A DNA stretch of 64,000 nt, from contig OX595991.1 in NCBI GenBank assembly GCA_951394045.1, forward strand, positions 1,426,001 through 1,490,000, given 5' to 3'. The number at the start of each line of letters is the position of its first letter. Position 1 is the stretch's first letter. Positions 49,283 through 60,653 of the stretch are shown here, piece after piece. Made by a program: the position numbers and the translations under genes. The notes beneath the pieces are model-generated. The model saw only the letters and a list, made by a program, of their open reading frames with translations. It had not been told where the DNA came from and searched no databases. This DNA comes from Nitzschia sp. DOCU1. Lineage: Eukaryota > Bacillariophyta > Bacillariophyceae > Bacillariales > Bacillariaceae.

Positions 49283-52200
49283 ATGGGGAAAAAGAAAGGA
49301 ACCAAGCAGAAACGTTCGATGGGGTCCCTTCCCAAGGGCCTTGTGCACAAAAAGGGCTCATCTCCTGCCGATCCGGGAAATCCCTTTGAAATTTCCGCTC
49401 GAATGAAGCGTCCGAAGCACTTAGTCCACAATCGCCAGTTGTCAACACCGAAAAATACGAAGCACGCGCTAGAAAGCTTGCAACGTCGTCAAGGGCAGTT
49501 ACGAAGCACTCTGAAATCTGCCAAGAAGGTCAATGTGCTGGTGGACAGGCGTATCGGAGAATACGACCCGAACATGTCCTCCTCGGACCAAATGCTGGCG
49601 CGTTTGGTGAAGGAGAGGACAAGGCAATCTCAAAGATCCTCCAAGTTTCGTCTCGATGACGACAACGACGAACGCTTGACTCATAAAGGGAAGAGGCTCG
49701 ATCCAACCAAGACCGAGGCCCTTTATTCCGATGATGAGGATGACTATGGCAATCTCGAGGCAGTTGACACTGAGCTTCATTTTGGTGGAAGTGGCCTTGG
49801 ACAACCTGCGGATCCATATGGTGGTTCGTCGAAGGCCGATTTGGCCCAAGTTTACGGACAACGGAAGACCGAGCTTGATGACTTGATAGCAAGGCGAAAA
49901 ACACTCAAAGCAGAAAAAATGCAGGCGAAGGAGGCTCAGGTCGATACTGTCGAGAAACTAGACGAGGACTTTGCTGATTTTTCGAACTTGTTGCTATTCA
50001 GGAAAGATGAGCCTCGTGGAAAGAAAGATGCGGCATTGTCTGAAGAAGAGAAAGAAATGAACGAATGGAACATGCAAATGAAGCAGATGATGCTGAAACC
50101 TAAGCGACCTGCAACCGATCGAACGAAGACACCAGAAGAGATTGCGAAGGATGAAGCGGATCGTCTTCATGCGTTAGAATCAAGAAGGCTGGCTCGCATG
50201 AATGGTGATTTTGAAGAGGATGAATTGTCTGACATTTCACTTGATGGCATTAGAAAGCCAAAGAAGTCGTCCGAACGTCGCGGCAGGGCATTGCGAAATC
50301 CAGATGAGCTCTCCGACTCAGAAGATTCCCACGATGAAATCAATGCACCACAAGTAATGTTTACTGCGGATGGACTGAAGAACATTGACAAAGACGGCAA
50401 CATCATTGAAAAGGCAACCAAAGAAGACGAGAACTCGGCGACTAGTGCAAGCGATGCTCATGGGGAAGATGCTCAGTATCACCCACTTTCTGTAGGTACA
50501 AGAGTCCAAGGAAACTATCGTGCGGCTGAACAATATGATGGCCGTGAAGCATGGTACGATGGTGAGATCACGAAAGTCCACCTTCTGAACGACGGTAGCG
50601 TGCGCTACGATGTCGAGTATTTGGATGGAGATTTCGAAGAAGACATGCGTCCGGAAAATGTCCGGCCTGTTGAGCCTAGCAACTCTGACAATGTTGAAGC
50701 CGTGGACCAATCCCAAGAATTGAAATCAAAACAAGATAAAGCGCGCGATAGGGCAAGGTAAGATCGTTGGCTTCTGTGGCATAAATTGGGTGGTGCTTGG
50801 TCAGGTTCTCGCTTGTGAATAGCAATCGAATGATGCTGTTGGTCGTACTTGCGTTCGCGAAGTGTTGCTAGAGCGTACTGCCCTGCTTCACTTTGCAAGA
50901 TTGGACCAATCACCTAAAGAAATTTGGTTGTCACATAGTACTCCTGGTAGCAACTTACTATCTTGCGTCTCCTTGGCAGAAACATTCTAACCCCTGGTTT
51001 TCCACGTTGATTTCAGAACGGAAATACCGTATGTGTTTGAAGTTCCAACTACGCTCGAAGCCCTACACGAAATAATCGCCCGATACGCCTCGACGGGAAA
51101 GGATGCGACGACAATCATTCAAAGAATCTACCGAGCCAATTCAGTGCGCTTGGATCATAGAAATGCAGAAAAGATGCAGAATTTTTACGACGTGCTCTTG
51201 CGAAGATTCACCGCAGTTGGTGACGCTATCTATGAATCAGGCGATGGGGGCTCTGCGCTTGGTCGCGCTGATCAGCTGAACTCCATTGCCAAAGTAATGT
51301 TTGGGATGGCGCAGGAATTTCCAGAGGCAGCAGGTGCCGTCTGGAGCAGACGTATCGGAATCCTTCAAAATGCACATGCAAAGCGTCTAAGGGATCTCGA
51401 GTTGCAACACGAGAGTGATGCCGATGATAGCCCCTGGCTTTCTACGGGCTCGTTTTTGCTTCTGAAGGCTTCGTCTGCTATCTTCCCTGTCACCGACAAA
51501 CGACACTTCATTTTAACGCCAATCAATCTATTTGTCGGTCAGATTCTTTCTCAGACTCCACTAACCTGCTCGTATGATATCGTTCTGGGAATCCTTTGCT
51601 CAGGGCTGATTCTCGAAAACGAACTGGAAGCGAAGCGAGTATCTCCGGAAGCGCTCGGATTCTTGTCCGGAGTTTTGCGTTTGTTCTCTCACAAGCCTGG
51701 GCAGTTCGCCCTCCTTACATTCGAATCTGCGTACAATCTCCCTTTTGTACAAAAGCTGCGGTCCAGCTTTAAGAATGGCGAAGAAACTGATGTTGATATC
51801 CCTCCATTGCGGCTCGAGCGAGAATTTGCCTCCGAGAACGACAAGTTGTTTGCTTTGGCAATGATGAACACGTGCCTTCACATTCTCATCGCGACTGCTT
51901 CTGCGTTGAAAGGATCCTTCGACTTGCAGGTAGAGGCTGAGTTGTTGGGAGAGGCGAGCGATAGCCTAATTACCCTTCGCCCGAAAGATTTTCCCAGTTG
52001 TTTGAGGGGGAAACTTGCCTCTGCTGCATCGCTCCTTGCAGAACTAAGTGGCAGTTTCCGAAAACCGTTGCGTCGAAGAGGAGGCGACGAAGAGGAGGCA
52101 TCGGGCATCAAAACCCTGGCACCACGCATGGAAGAGCCTGAACGGTACACTATGTCGAAAGACACCGGCAAGAAGTCTATACAAGTTGCAATCGACAGAA

Positions 52201-52478
52201 CTCGCCGCGAGTACAAACGTGAGCACAAATCGATTTCAAGAGAATTAAGAATCGACGGTGCTTTCATCGAGAATGAACGAAGATCGGAGCAAGCCAAGAG
52301 AGACTCAAAGGCCCGGGCAAAGCGCCAGAAGAACTTTGCATGGCTCGAAACCGAGGCCGCGACGCTCAATCAGCAGGTGGCCCTAGGTGGTGGGCTTCTA
52401 AAGGGAGGAGGAATTGGCGCAGCAAAGGCAAAAGCAGCATCGGGAAAGCTCGGAATAAAGAAAGGAGGAAAGTTCTAG
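49283..52478 (+). CDS. NOP14: Nop14 family small-subunit processome protein, two exons, with Tudor-like insert
   Basis: Exons 49283-50757 and 51017-52478 (259-nt intron, GTAAGA...TTTCAG), 978 aa, near the usual Nop14 size. The N-terminus has the family signature N-P-F-E-I, a V-D-R-R-I-G-E motif and M-L-A-R-L-V-K-E-R. The C-terminal part has the T-E-I-P-Y-V-F-E-V-P motif directly after the splice, L-T-P-I-N-L-F-V-G-Q, then a K/R-rich tail. Nop14 acts in the nucleolus in 18S rRNA processing. Residues about 402-457 (V-G-T-R-V-Q, A-W-Y-D-G-E-I, Y-D-V-E-Y-L-D-G-D-F-E) form a Tudor-like domain not usual in the family. Convergent with the lipin gene (42 bp). Confidence 0.9.
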
Positions 52479-52520
52479 CAAGAGAATATGAGTATTTCGC
52501 CACCAAAGCTCCTTTAGTAG

Positions 52521-53645
52521 CTAGGGAACAAGAATGTGTGCCCTCAGTTTAGGATCGCCGTAGCCATCAAACTTGGATCCCATTTTTCGTCGGTACCATT
52601 CACGCGGCATTTCCGATCCCCAAGCCTTCAGACTATCAATAGTGCCTTGCTTGCTGAGATGCAAAAGCTCATCATCACATTCTTTGTCGAACGAATGTAT
52701 CTTACTCTTCTGAATGATAAAAATTCGATGTAATGGAACAGAGACCATGTGCGCAGCCTGACAATCCATAATAGTATTGCCAAAGGCTGCATGAAAAATA
52801 TCGTGGGTTAGACCTGCTTTTCTGAAAGGTTCGACGACATTGTTCCACAAAATTTCGGCCTTGAAGTGATGGGTTCGATAAGAAACTAGCTCCATCATGA
52901 GAAGCTGTGCAAAATTGCCGCGGAATCCAAGGAGGGGTCCCTCTGGAAGCCGATGTTGTTGTTGTCGAAGATTATTCAAGAATTTTCTGGTTCTCGATGC
53001 CAGAGCGATAGGACGTGAAGTGACGTACAGAACTTGCGTTTGCTCCTGAGCTGCCAAAGTTGAAAAGAATTGACAAACGGCTTCGTGACAGTGACAGTAC
53101 GTCTCTGTAAGCAATGTGTCATAAATACCGCCTACGTTGCTTTTGGTTATCGTCCCGTCAATGTCACTGACGACAACTTTTTCTCTTGTCGACCACAGAA
53201 AGATGTTTGCGTGGGCGACTCCAACGATTCTTTCTTCGTCGATCAAGAGATACCTGGCGGGGTTCCTGCCAGGAAGCAGTAGCAAACTTAGACCAAGCAG
53301 AGTGCTTGGCTCTCGAAAATACCCACCGAAATCCAGATCAAAAGCTCTACCAGGGCTTGTAGCCAGCTGGTGGGACGCGAAGTCGGACTCCGGCGTGCCG
53401 ATTTCCAAGACAATGCGATGGCTTTCTTTCTCAGCTTTGGGAAACTTCGCGACGAAATTCTCGCTCGAGAAGAAACCATCGTTTGATTGGACCACGATTA
53501 CGTCAAATGCATTCCCTATCACAATCTCTTCATCTTCTTCCCCGAAGTCGATGCAAGGAGGGCAACATATTTGATTCAAGCTCGGAGATGACATGCCAAG
53601 TTTCAACTTCTTCCTCGATAATCGTAGTCGACATAGCCTAATCAT
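52521..53645 (-). CDS. PAH1: Small lipin-type phosphatidate phosphatase
   Basis: About 374 aa from the ATG at 53645; other ATGs lie at 53786 and 53594. The N-terminal part has an N-Lip-like strand (N-A-F-D-V-I-V-V-Q-S-N-D-G, then F-V-A-K-F). The C-terminal LNS2 domain carries the HAD catalytic motif D-I-D-G-T-I-T and T-S-R-P-I-A-L-A, L-L-G-F-R-G, and a late A-F-G-N-T-I-M-D loop. Lipins remove phosphate from phosphatidic acid to make diacylglycerol for oil and phospholipid synthesis, at ER or nuclear membranes. At under 400 aa it is much shorter than yeast or animal lipins; the linker between N-Lip and LNS2 is nearly absent. Confidence 0.85.
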   Translation of the reverse strand: MIRLCRLRLSRKKLKLGMSSPSLNQICCPPCIDFGEEDEEIVIGNAFDVIVVQSNDGFFSSENFVAKFPKAEKESHRIVLEIGTPESDFASHQLATSPGRAFDLDFGGYFREPSTLLGLSLLLLPGRNPARYLLIDEERIVGVAHANIFLWSTREKVVVSDIDGTITKSNVGGIYDTLLTETYCHCHEAVCQFFSTLAAQEQTQVLYVTSRPIALASRTRKFLNNLRQQQHRLPEGPLLGFRGNFAQLLMMELVSYRTHHFKAEILWNNVVEPFRKAGLTHDIFHAAFGNTIMDCQAAHMVSVPLHRIFIIQKSKIHSFDKECDDELLHLSKQGTIDSLKAWGSEMPREWYRRKMGSKFDGYGDPKLRAHILVP

Positions 53646-54393
53646 TGACTTTCTCTGAGAAGAAATTGGGGGACGAGGGCGATGTGAATTATCATCACAC
53701 ACGTCACGTAAAACGTCGTTAGCGCGCCGTCCTTGGCGGGGCTCGCCAGCGCGCCGTGAAGCATTCCCGCGCGCATGCCGATGCATGGTACCTGCGGTAC
53801 AGACCGTACCAGGTACCACGCGCCAGGCGATGCATCCTCGTCAACAAAGTACGCGCCCAGAACAACATCCTCGACAGATCAGCTTAGTCGGATAAAACAC
53901 TCGCTATTAATACTATACTATTAAAGCAGCGAAAAGTGCGCGCTATCTATTTAGCAGCTATGATACCTGGATGATTGGAAAGGAACGATATAGCCAAATT
54001 GCCGGAACGATAAATGGCTACCTGGACAGGCCAGCTGAGTCTCACGGCTCATCCGACTTTTTCACCCGTCAGGGATCATCAGCGCTATGCGGCACACCTA
54101 CAGAGACGATGAAACCGAGCTTTGTGCTTGCATCCCTACCTGCATCCCTACCATACCGCGTTTAAGGGCCGCATTTTCATTCCTATCTCACCAGACGAAT
54201 CACACCATTACGATGACGACGAAGATTCACGGGAAGTGTGCTGCCTCAGGTCTGGTGTTTCGTTTCCTTTCTGCCAAAAGTGACCATGAGGCGGCAGGAT
54301 GCGTCGACTGTGAAAACACACCCGATGATTCCCGGGCAGCAATATGCACACTTAGAGAGGGGTGGGAAGGATTACACGTTTTAGAAATTGTTA
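53646..54393. other. Region between lipin gene and next gene, no gene called
   Basis: Besides the hairpin, I see only short plus-strand open frames (53971-54165, 54087-54467); the second overlaps the end of the minus-strand gene and has no domain. The region should hold the lipin promoter. Confidence 0.4.
53787..53817. repeat. Strong hairpin upstream of the lipin gene
   Basis: Arms GGTACCT (53787-53793) and GGTAC (53796-53800) pair with GTACC (53806-53810) and AGGTACC (53811-53817): 12 bp of stem with a 2-nt bulge (GC) and the loop AGACC. It lies 140-170 bp before the favoured lipin start, or across the region of the earlier ATG at 53786. Confidence 0.75.
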
Positions 54394-57044
54394 CTATGGT
54401 TGTCCATCAAGGACAGCTTTGGCTGAACGTGCCAAATCCAGAGCTTGCTCTAGACTCAACTGCCTGAGAGCAAAAACTTCCTTGCTTGGATCAACAATTG
54501 TCGGATCAGCAACCTTTGTCACTCGAACATGGTGTGGGATCTCATACAACATCTGTGCCACCTGCCTCTCCTCCGGAACGCTCCCTCTTTCGTATAAACT
54601 CATAAGTTGCAAATCCCCTTCTGTGTGAATCGCTGCACAATGGGATTTCCCTAGTTGAACGAGACAAGTAGAGGCAAGCTTTACAACACGAAATTCATTT
54701 GTTGACACGGTGGTATTGGCCAGATCCCTGCCTTCGCCGTGGACTTTTTCAAGGTATCGGTCGAGTGTCCAAATGAGTGAGTCCAGGATCCCTTCTTCAA
54801 GAAAGATTCGAGCCCTTCGCTTGTCCTTCGCCAGAATCAGGATCTCTTCCATCGCTTCGGCTTTTTCATCTTCCGATGTATTGGCACTTGCGACGACATC
54901 CAACCAAGCTTTCGGTTGAGCCGAAGGATCAAGCCCGTGAATTTGGGCTGGGGGGAGGATTCGAGCTGCAAAACAAGGGAAAGTTGAGAGCTTGTCGACG
55001 ATAAACACAGGATACAGAAGCCGTACAACCACATACCTTTTCGAAGGCAAGCCACTTTCTTGTTTCTTAGCCGGTCCATGTTGTTTCCTTGCTCAGATTT
55101 TTTATTGTTAATCTCATGCAAAAGTGGAGGAGGAGCAGCTGCAACAACTGGCGCCGCTTTGGGTCCTGACGTCGATTCCTCTGCAGTGGCTCTCGCTACT
55201 CTCTTTTCTGATGGTGCTGAATCATGGTCCTTTGATCCTGCGTTTTCGGCAACGGGGAGGGAAAGACAAGGTGGCAAATGCTCAGCAACACCAGACTCTT
55301 CATAGGTAGCGGCACAGCTGTTGGACAATTTCTCCGTCGCATCCACTGCCTGTTCGTGTACTTTGCTAACGGTTTGGTGCACTTTGGCCTGTATCTTATG
55401 TCTTTCTTCCTCGGGGATTTGCATTACACCTACACCCAATCCAATACAAGCAGCCCCTGCCAAAAGCCCCGCAGGCCCAAGTACAATGCACCCCACTGTA
55501 AAAGCACCAATAACTCCAGCTCCAATTTTCAGGGCGGGCGAACCCATTGATTTCGTGTAATGTTCTACGTCTTCCTTATTGATGAGCGACGAAGGTCCCG
55601 CAGGTGGTTTGGGCTCCTTCCATTCATTCGATGGCCCCTCTTCGGGAGAAGCTTGTTCAGCCCCCCTGCGTTGGCGCATTGCAAAGGAAGTGCTACCGTT
55701 GCTGTCGTCATCCTTATCGCCGTAGTCAAACGTTCTTTCGTCGTCATCCACCCTTCGATTGGTTTGTGCATACCTCGACTTTGCAAAGAAGTCATTGACA
55801 TCTGTCGCCTGGGATTGCGTCGGACCGTCCAGCGCGTTCGACTGTCGACTGCATTTGCTGACATCGCCATCAGTGTCGTAGTCACTTGAAGACGCCGCTC
55901 TGAAAACGTCTGGGATGCTGCCCTTGTCAGATTTCTCTTCGTGGGGCCAGTTGCGCCTTTTCTCGAGGCGTGATCTCGTGTTTGTGGTAGAAGATTTACC
56001 GGCCCTTTTGTTCTGGACAGTGCCCTGCGAAAAAGCCGGCGTCGTTGTGGTTCTCCCACTCCTGTGGCTGGCATGTATTGAATCATCGCCTCGACTAGAC
56101 TGCGCTTGCAGGTGATGGTAGTGATGCGACTTCTCCCGCGGGGTGCTGTCATCCACGTTCTCCCTGGTCATGATTCGTCGAACACTAGTCAAGGTCGCTT
56201 CGTCATCGGTAGTGGGTTCGACCGATTGATCTGTAGCGACGTAGGCGTAGTTGTTGTCGCTCAGAGCATCAATGTCCGATTTAGGCGAGGCCGCTGAGAG
56301 GTGCGAGAAAGATCTACTCGTTGGTTGGGGAGATGCGCCATTGTCTGGCATCGCAGGCGTGGCTCTTTGACTGACCACCGAGGCCCGTTTCGCCAAAGTT
56401 TGCATCAACGTCGTCTGCCTCTGTCTCCGCTGGAGCTTGTTTGCTGAGTTGTGGGCCACCGCAGTGGTTGCCGTACTGGCCGTAGACGACGCAGCCATCG
56501 ATGGCTTCGCAGGTACGCTAGCGTTAACTTTCGCTGTTCGTTTGGGAGGGTCGTAGCCTTTCATTTTCTGCATCCGGTGCATCTTCGCCAGACGACTTGT
56601 TCCACTTCTCCCTGGAGAGCTCGAATGCAGCGCGGCGTCCTTGTCTGTCTCCTCAGAGGCACCAGATCTTCGGGGGGGATCGACGCTCTGAGGAATCGAC
56701 GCCGCGTCAGTCGTGGCATTGTCAGGGCCAACATGAACTTCGGACGCCGGGGTCCGCTTTTGCTGCAGGATTCTCCGTTCTTTCAGGAGCTTGCGCTTTT
56801 CGACCAAGTTTGACTGGTGCGACTTTCCGTCTCGAGTCAGCTGCTCCTGTCGCATTCTGCTGACTCTGTTTTGAGCGGCGAGGGCTGTGGACGTCGACCC
56901 ATTGCCAGAGCTCATCTCCATTCCACCCGCTTGATCCTGTCGTTTATGGTGTGCGGGGCTGCCACCACTGGAATGAGAGGGACGCCGAACCTCTTTGTTT
57001 TGAGCCTCATATGACGCGATTCTGTTTCGAACTTCAGACGACAT
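54394..57044 (-). CDS. Large low-complexity membrane protein with ARM-like C-terminus, two exons
   Basis: Exons on the minus strand: 57044-55037 and 54965-54394, intron 54966-55036 (71 nt, GTATGT...TTGCAG). Product 859 aa; start is the first ATG in frame (M-S-S-E-V-R). Residues 1-500 are S/T/R/Q-rich and probably disordered. Around residue 525-560 is a glycine-rich hydrophobic stretch (I-G-A-G-V-I-G-A-F, G-L-L-A-G-A-A-C-I-G-L-G-V-G-V) that may cross or embed in a membrane. The C-terminal ~200 residues, mainly from exon 2, are helical (W-L-D-V-V-A-S, I-L-D-S-L-I-W-T-L-D) and look like ARM/HEAT-type repeats. I do not recognise the family. Confidence 0.7.
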
Positions 57045-57725
57045 CGCTGGTTCTATAAACTCTGCCCTCTTTTCGGCAGATGAGGGATAGAACAGAAACA
57101 ATTAAAAGCCAACCGTTTTTGGCTCTGCCAATGCCGCACGCCATCACCGGTATAGTGGCGTCCTGTCGGGCTCGCGTGCAGTGACGGCCGGCGCACGTAG
57201 GTCCGCCCCTTTTTACCTGTAACGAAAACAGTCGACTGGTTCGATTTCGTTCGAGTTTATTTATGCCTTTGGAGCGCCTGCACCACCAACAAGACAGAAG
57301 TGGGTCGCCAAAAAAACAGTCTCAAAAAGTTGTTGTGACGCAAGTGCTGGTGGCCGAAAACGAAAAGCAGCAACCGGTATTGACGGTAGCGCTCGGGCAC
57401 TCATCGCCCTGCTCTCTCCTATTGGAAAAGACCAGGGAGTTTTGGTGACTTGCGAAAAATGAATGCAGGTACTTCTTTCAATTGATGCCAACGTTGCAAA
57501 GAACTTTTTGTTGGTTATTTTCTTGGAAGGTTTATGCCAAAAAACCACGCAGCTTGATGCGGTTTGGCCCACATCTATGAAGGCGCTGAAATAGAAGTTC
57601 GCACCTTCTGCGTGTAGCATCAAATCTCCATCTACCGTAGCAACAAGGAGATTCCCTTCGAACGATAGTTCCTAGACACGGGATTCGTCGCTTTCCAGTC
57701 AACAAGAATTTGGGGACCTCTACTG
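57045..57725. other. Divergent intergenic region
   Basis: No convincing gene; a minus-strand frame (57261-57623) has no domain. It should hold promoters of the genes on both sides. Confidence 0.4.
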
Positions 57726-60560
57726 ATGGCTTCGTTCAACCCGTACGGCAGTTTCCTTGATTTTTCTACCCAAGACTGGTCGCTTGACGAAGAGGACCTG
57801 CAGCAAAATGTAGAGAAATCAGATGTGAAGGCTGTTTCGCGGCAAGATGGAATACCCGCACCAATGGATGGTGGACATGTCACTGGGGACAACAAACACC
57901 GTGAAGACGTGCGTACCTCGACCTTGAAACGCAGCAAATCCAATCAATCTGAACCCGAAACTTCCGTCACGGCCGCGCTCACAGAACCCAACGAATCGTT
58001 TTCCTTCGAAATTAACTTACCTCCTGGAGTGGATGTGAGCCCCTTGAGTTGCAAGGAAAGTGTAGTGGCAATGATGATGTCAAGATCGGTGGACCGGGCT
58101 TTAGAGTCCCCGCCACCCTTCAGGGAAGTCAGAACCTCGTCGCCTTCGGGGAAGCGAAGTAGGGCAAGGTCGGAAAGCCGACATCGGGGGAGCTCACAAA
58201 GCCACAGGAGTGGGAGGAAGGAAGGAAGAGGCTATGGGGCGAAAGTCGTTCCCAGTAGTCGCCCCGAGACCAGTGGCGAACATCAAGGCCATCAGCGTTC
58301 CTCTTCCACCGAACGAAAGGATCGTCATAGGGCGTCTTCGTCGGAGCGAAAAAGATCGAAGTCGTCGGATCCCACGGCCTTTCGGGATCAGTCGAGCAAA
58401 AACACGGAAAGGAGGCGACGATCCCGCTCGAAGTCTACTGCACGGTCCTCTGAAGAGGAAAAGGTTCGGAGGTCGATGTCGAAACAAATGCACCATACGT
58501 TGGAAGAAATCCGTGAAGATGCACCAAAAGAAAGCGCAAAAAGTCGAAGGAGCCCATCAAGGTCTAGGCAGCGCTCAAAATCCAGAAGTGGTCGCAGGTC
58601 ATCGTCGAGGGCTCCGTCACAAGCACCAAAACGAGATTCCATCTCCTCGTCGAGCCGAGCAAGGTCCAAATCACGATCAAGAGATCACCCAGGCGTTTCG
58701 GAAGTTCGTTCAAGGAGGTCGTCAGATATCAAGCCGCTATCACCTCTGAACGAGAATAACCTCGCACTTATCCACAAGATCATAGGGCTGCCAAGTGTTG
58801 AAGAGGAGAAATTCGATTCCTCCAAAAACCAATCCAACAAAGGCGACAAGCTCGAATCAAACGAGGTGCCGATCCGGGGTACTAAGATGGAACAAATTGA
58901 TGAGCCAGTGAGCGACCAGTTTTCGGGAGACGCCGGCATCCAGCCAGACCGCAACCCCGAACAACCAAGTTCAAAGGAATCCCATCGGAATTCGTCTTCC
59001 GGTATCCGGCGCGAAAGGGCTTCGAGAAAGCGCAGGGATTCTGCTGGAAGAAATAGTTCATCGACTGAACGATCAAGTAAGTGGAGCGAGCTTCGGCAGA
59101 TGAAGAACAATACGTCGAGCGGCCATGAAGAGCGGGAAAAGGCCCCCGTGTCTAAATGGGCGGCGCTACGACGAGGCGCTGATTTCATCAACGAAACAAA
59201 AAAAACGGCCGACAGCAACCGCGATCCGTCAGCTCTATCCGATAAAGAGGTTTTTTACACGCCCACACACCCAAGTTCCAAAGACGGAGACGGTTGTATT
59301 GCTGTTCAACCGAAGATTCAGGCAGTTATGATCAGGCCGAAGCCCTCCCCCGAGCCGGGAGATTTTCAAGAAACCGAATCCCAGACACGACATACGGCTT
59401 CTCCCTCACCGGCCACGATGTCAATGAATGCGTCGAAAGAACATACCGGTAGACTCGATGCTGAGGCATTGCGAGAATCTGGAGATGACAAAGCGTGGGG
59501 AGATATTAACGGCACAGATGTTGACGTCAGTGGCTACAAGCAGGTCATAAGTGAGGCGGGGGAGAAGGTCCGTGAACGAAGAAGAGCATTAGAGATTCGC
59601 GGAGAAGATGTGTCAATAGCTTCGTCGAAAGAATCGCGAGGTTCGTTTGGTCGAGAGGGGACAGATCGTCACCCAACCCCCGAAGCTGTGCTCATAGCGC
59701 CAAAATTGACTCCTGTCATTCTATCAGCAGGTGGCGGGCTAAAGGCCCCACCAATTGCAAAGAAAATCGACTCTCCTAAATTGCCACGGGCAATGATGCG
59801 AAAAACCAGTGAATCTTCAGAGTCAAGTAGCTGGGATCGTTTGAAAAGAGCGAATGAATTGATTCAACAACAAAAAGACAAAAAGGAGGCAAGCATCGCG
59901 CGACAAAAAGGTCTGGACGACCGCAGTGCCGCATCAGAGCAGTCCTCTCCAGAAAAGAAGGCCAGCCGATTTGTCCCTTCAACGACGGACGTAAATGACT
60001 CCACCTTGCGGCCAGAGGGTTGGGCTGCCCTTAGAGCCGTGCCAAAGACGGCATCAGATGAAGATTTAAACGGGACTACTACAGCAGAGATTAGATCACA
60101 AGACAGTGATGTGGCCGAAACCGATTTTGGTGCAGCCTCTAAGTGGTCAACCTTGAAGGGAGCGAGTCAATTTATCAAAAATACAAAGAACCGAGCTGAA
60201 AGGCGGAGAGGCGGTCGAAGAAGCGACGTTGAACAGCATGCTAACGAAGACCCCCTTAAATCGTCATTGGAGTCACGGAAACCAGCGTCCTCAAAGTGGA
60301 AAGATCTATCGAATAGGATAGACACAAAAAGACAATCGGCCACCCGGCCGCCGACGAGAGTAGATACCCCAGGCGATGAATCCCCAACGTGGGAAACTAG
60401 TCCAGGGATGGGACGAGAGAAGGTTCGACAGTCGCCAAGACGATCATCACCGAAGCAAGGTTCGAAATGGACTGGGCTAAGGAACGCTCGTGAATTCATT
60501 TCAAACGCTGGGCGCCAAAATGAACATCGCCGCCGGCTGTTAGACGATGAAGACACGTAA
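57726..60560 (+). CDS. SR-rich protein with repeated S-K-W motifs
   Basis: 944 aa, intronless. Residues about 130-340 are very rich in R-S/S-R dipeptides, like splicing-factor RS domains, but no RRM is seen. From about residue 450 to the end a motif S-K-W-x-x-L-[RK] plus about ten residues recurs: S-K-W-S-E-L-R, S-K-W-A-A-L-R-R-G-A-D-F-I, S-S-W-D-R-L-K, S-K-W-S-T-L-K-G-A-S-Q-F-I, S-K-W-K-D-L-S and S-K-W-T-G-L-R-N-A-R-E-F-I, the last near the C-terminus followed by R-R-R. The best copies read S-K-W-[AST]-x-L-[RK]-x-[GA]-x-x-F-I. Function is unknown; a phosphorylated scaffold is one option. Confidence 0.75.
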   Translation: MASFNPYGSFLDFSTQDWSLDEEDLQQNVEKSDVKAVSRQDGIPAPMDGGHVTGDNKHREDVRTSTLKRSKSNQSEPETSVTAALTEPNESFSFEINLPPGVDVSPLSCKESVVAMMMSRSVDRALESPPPFREVRTSSPSGKRSRARSESRHRGSSQSHRSGRKEGRGYGAKVVPSSRPETSGEHQGHQRSSSTERKDRHRASSSERKRSKSSDPTAFRDQSSKNTERRRRSRSKSTARSSEEEKVRRSMSKQMHHTLEEIREDAPKESAKSRRSPSRSRQRSKSRSGRRSSSRAPSQAPKRDSISSSSRARSKSRSRDHPGVSEVRSRRSSDIKPLSPLNENNLALIHKIIGLPSVEEEKFDSSKNQSNKGDKLESNEVPIRGTKMEQIDEPVSDQFSGDAGIQPDRNPEQPSSKESHRNSSSGIRRERASRKRRDSAGRNSSSTERSSKWSELRQMKNNTSSGHEEREKAPVSKWAALRRGADFINETKKTADSNRDPSALSDKEVFYTPTHPSSKDGDGCIAVQPKIQAVMIRPKPSPEPGDFQETESQTRHTASPSPATMSMNASKEHTGRLDAEALRESGDDKAWGDINGTDVDVSGYKQVISEAGEKVRERRRALEIRGEDVSIASSKESRGSFGREGTDRHPTPEAVLIAPKLTPVILSAGGGLKAPPIAKKIDSPKLPRAMMRKTSESSESSSWDRLKRANELIQQQKDKKEASIARQKGLDDRSAASEQSSPEKKASRFVPSTTDVNDSTLRPEGWAALRAVPKTASDEDLNGTTTAEIRSQDSDVAETDFGAASKWSTLKGASQFIKNTKNRAERRRGGRRSDVEQHANEDPLKSSLESRKPASSKWKDLSNRIDTKRQSATRPPTRVDTPGDESPTWETSPGMGREKVRQSPRRSSPKQGSKWTGLRNAREFISNAGRQNEHRRRLLDDEDT

Positions 60561-60653
60561 CTATAATGCAACGACAAAATCGAAAGGGTCAATCGGAGGG
60601 TAACAGCAATCGTTTAGAATATGGGTACCGCGTAGACCTGGCTCTTTATATAG

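Noticed and set aside
54087..54467. 126-aa plus-strand frame at the end of the two-exon membrane protein gene
   Set aside because: It overlaps the minus-strand coding exon and has no domain; it may be a shadow.
57261..57623. 120-aa minus-strand frame in the spacer before the SR-rich gene
   Set aside because: No domain, no neighbour support, and it sits where a divergent promoter is expected.
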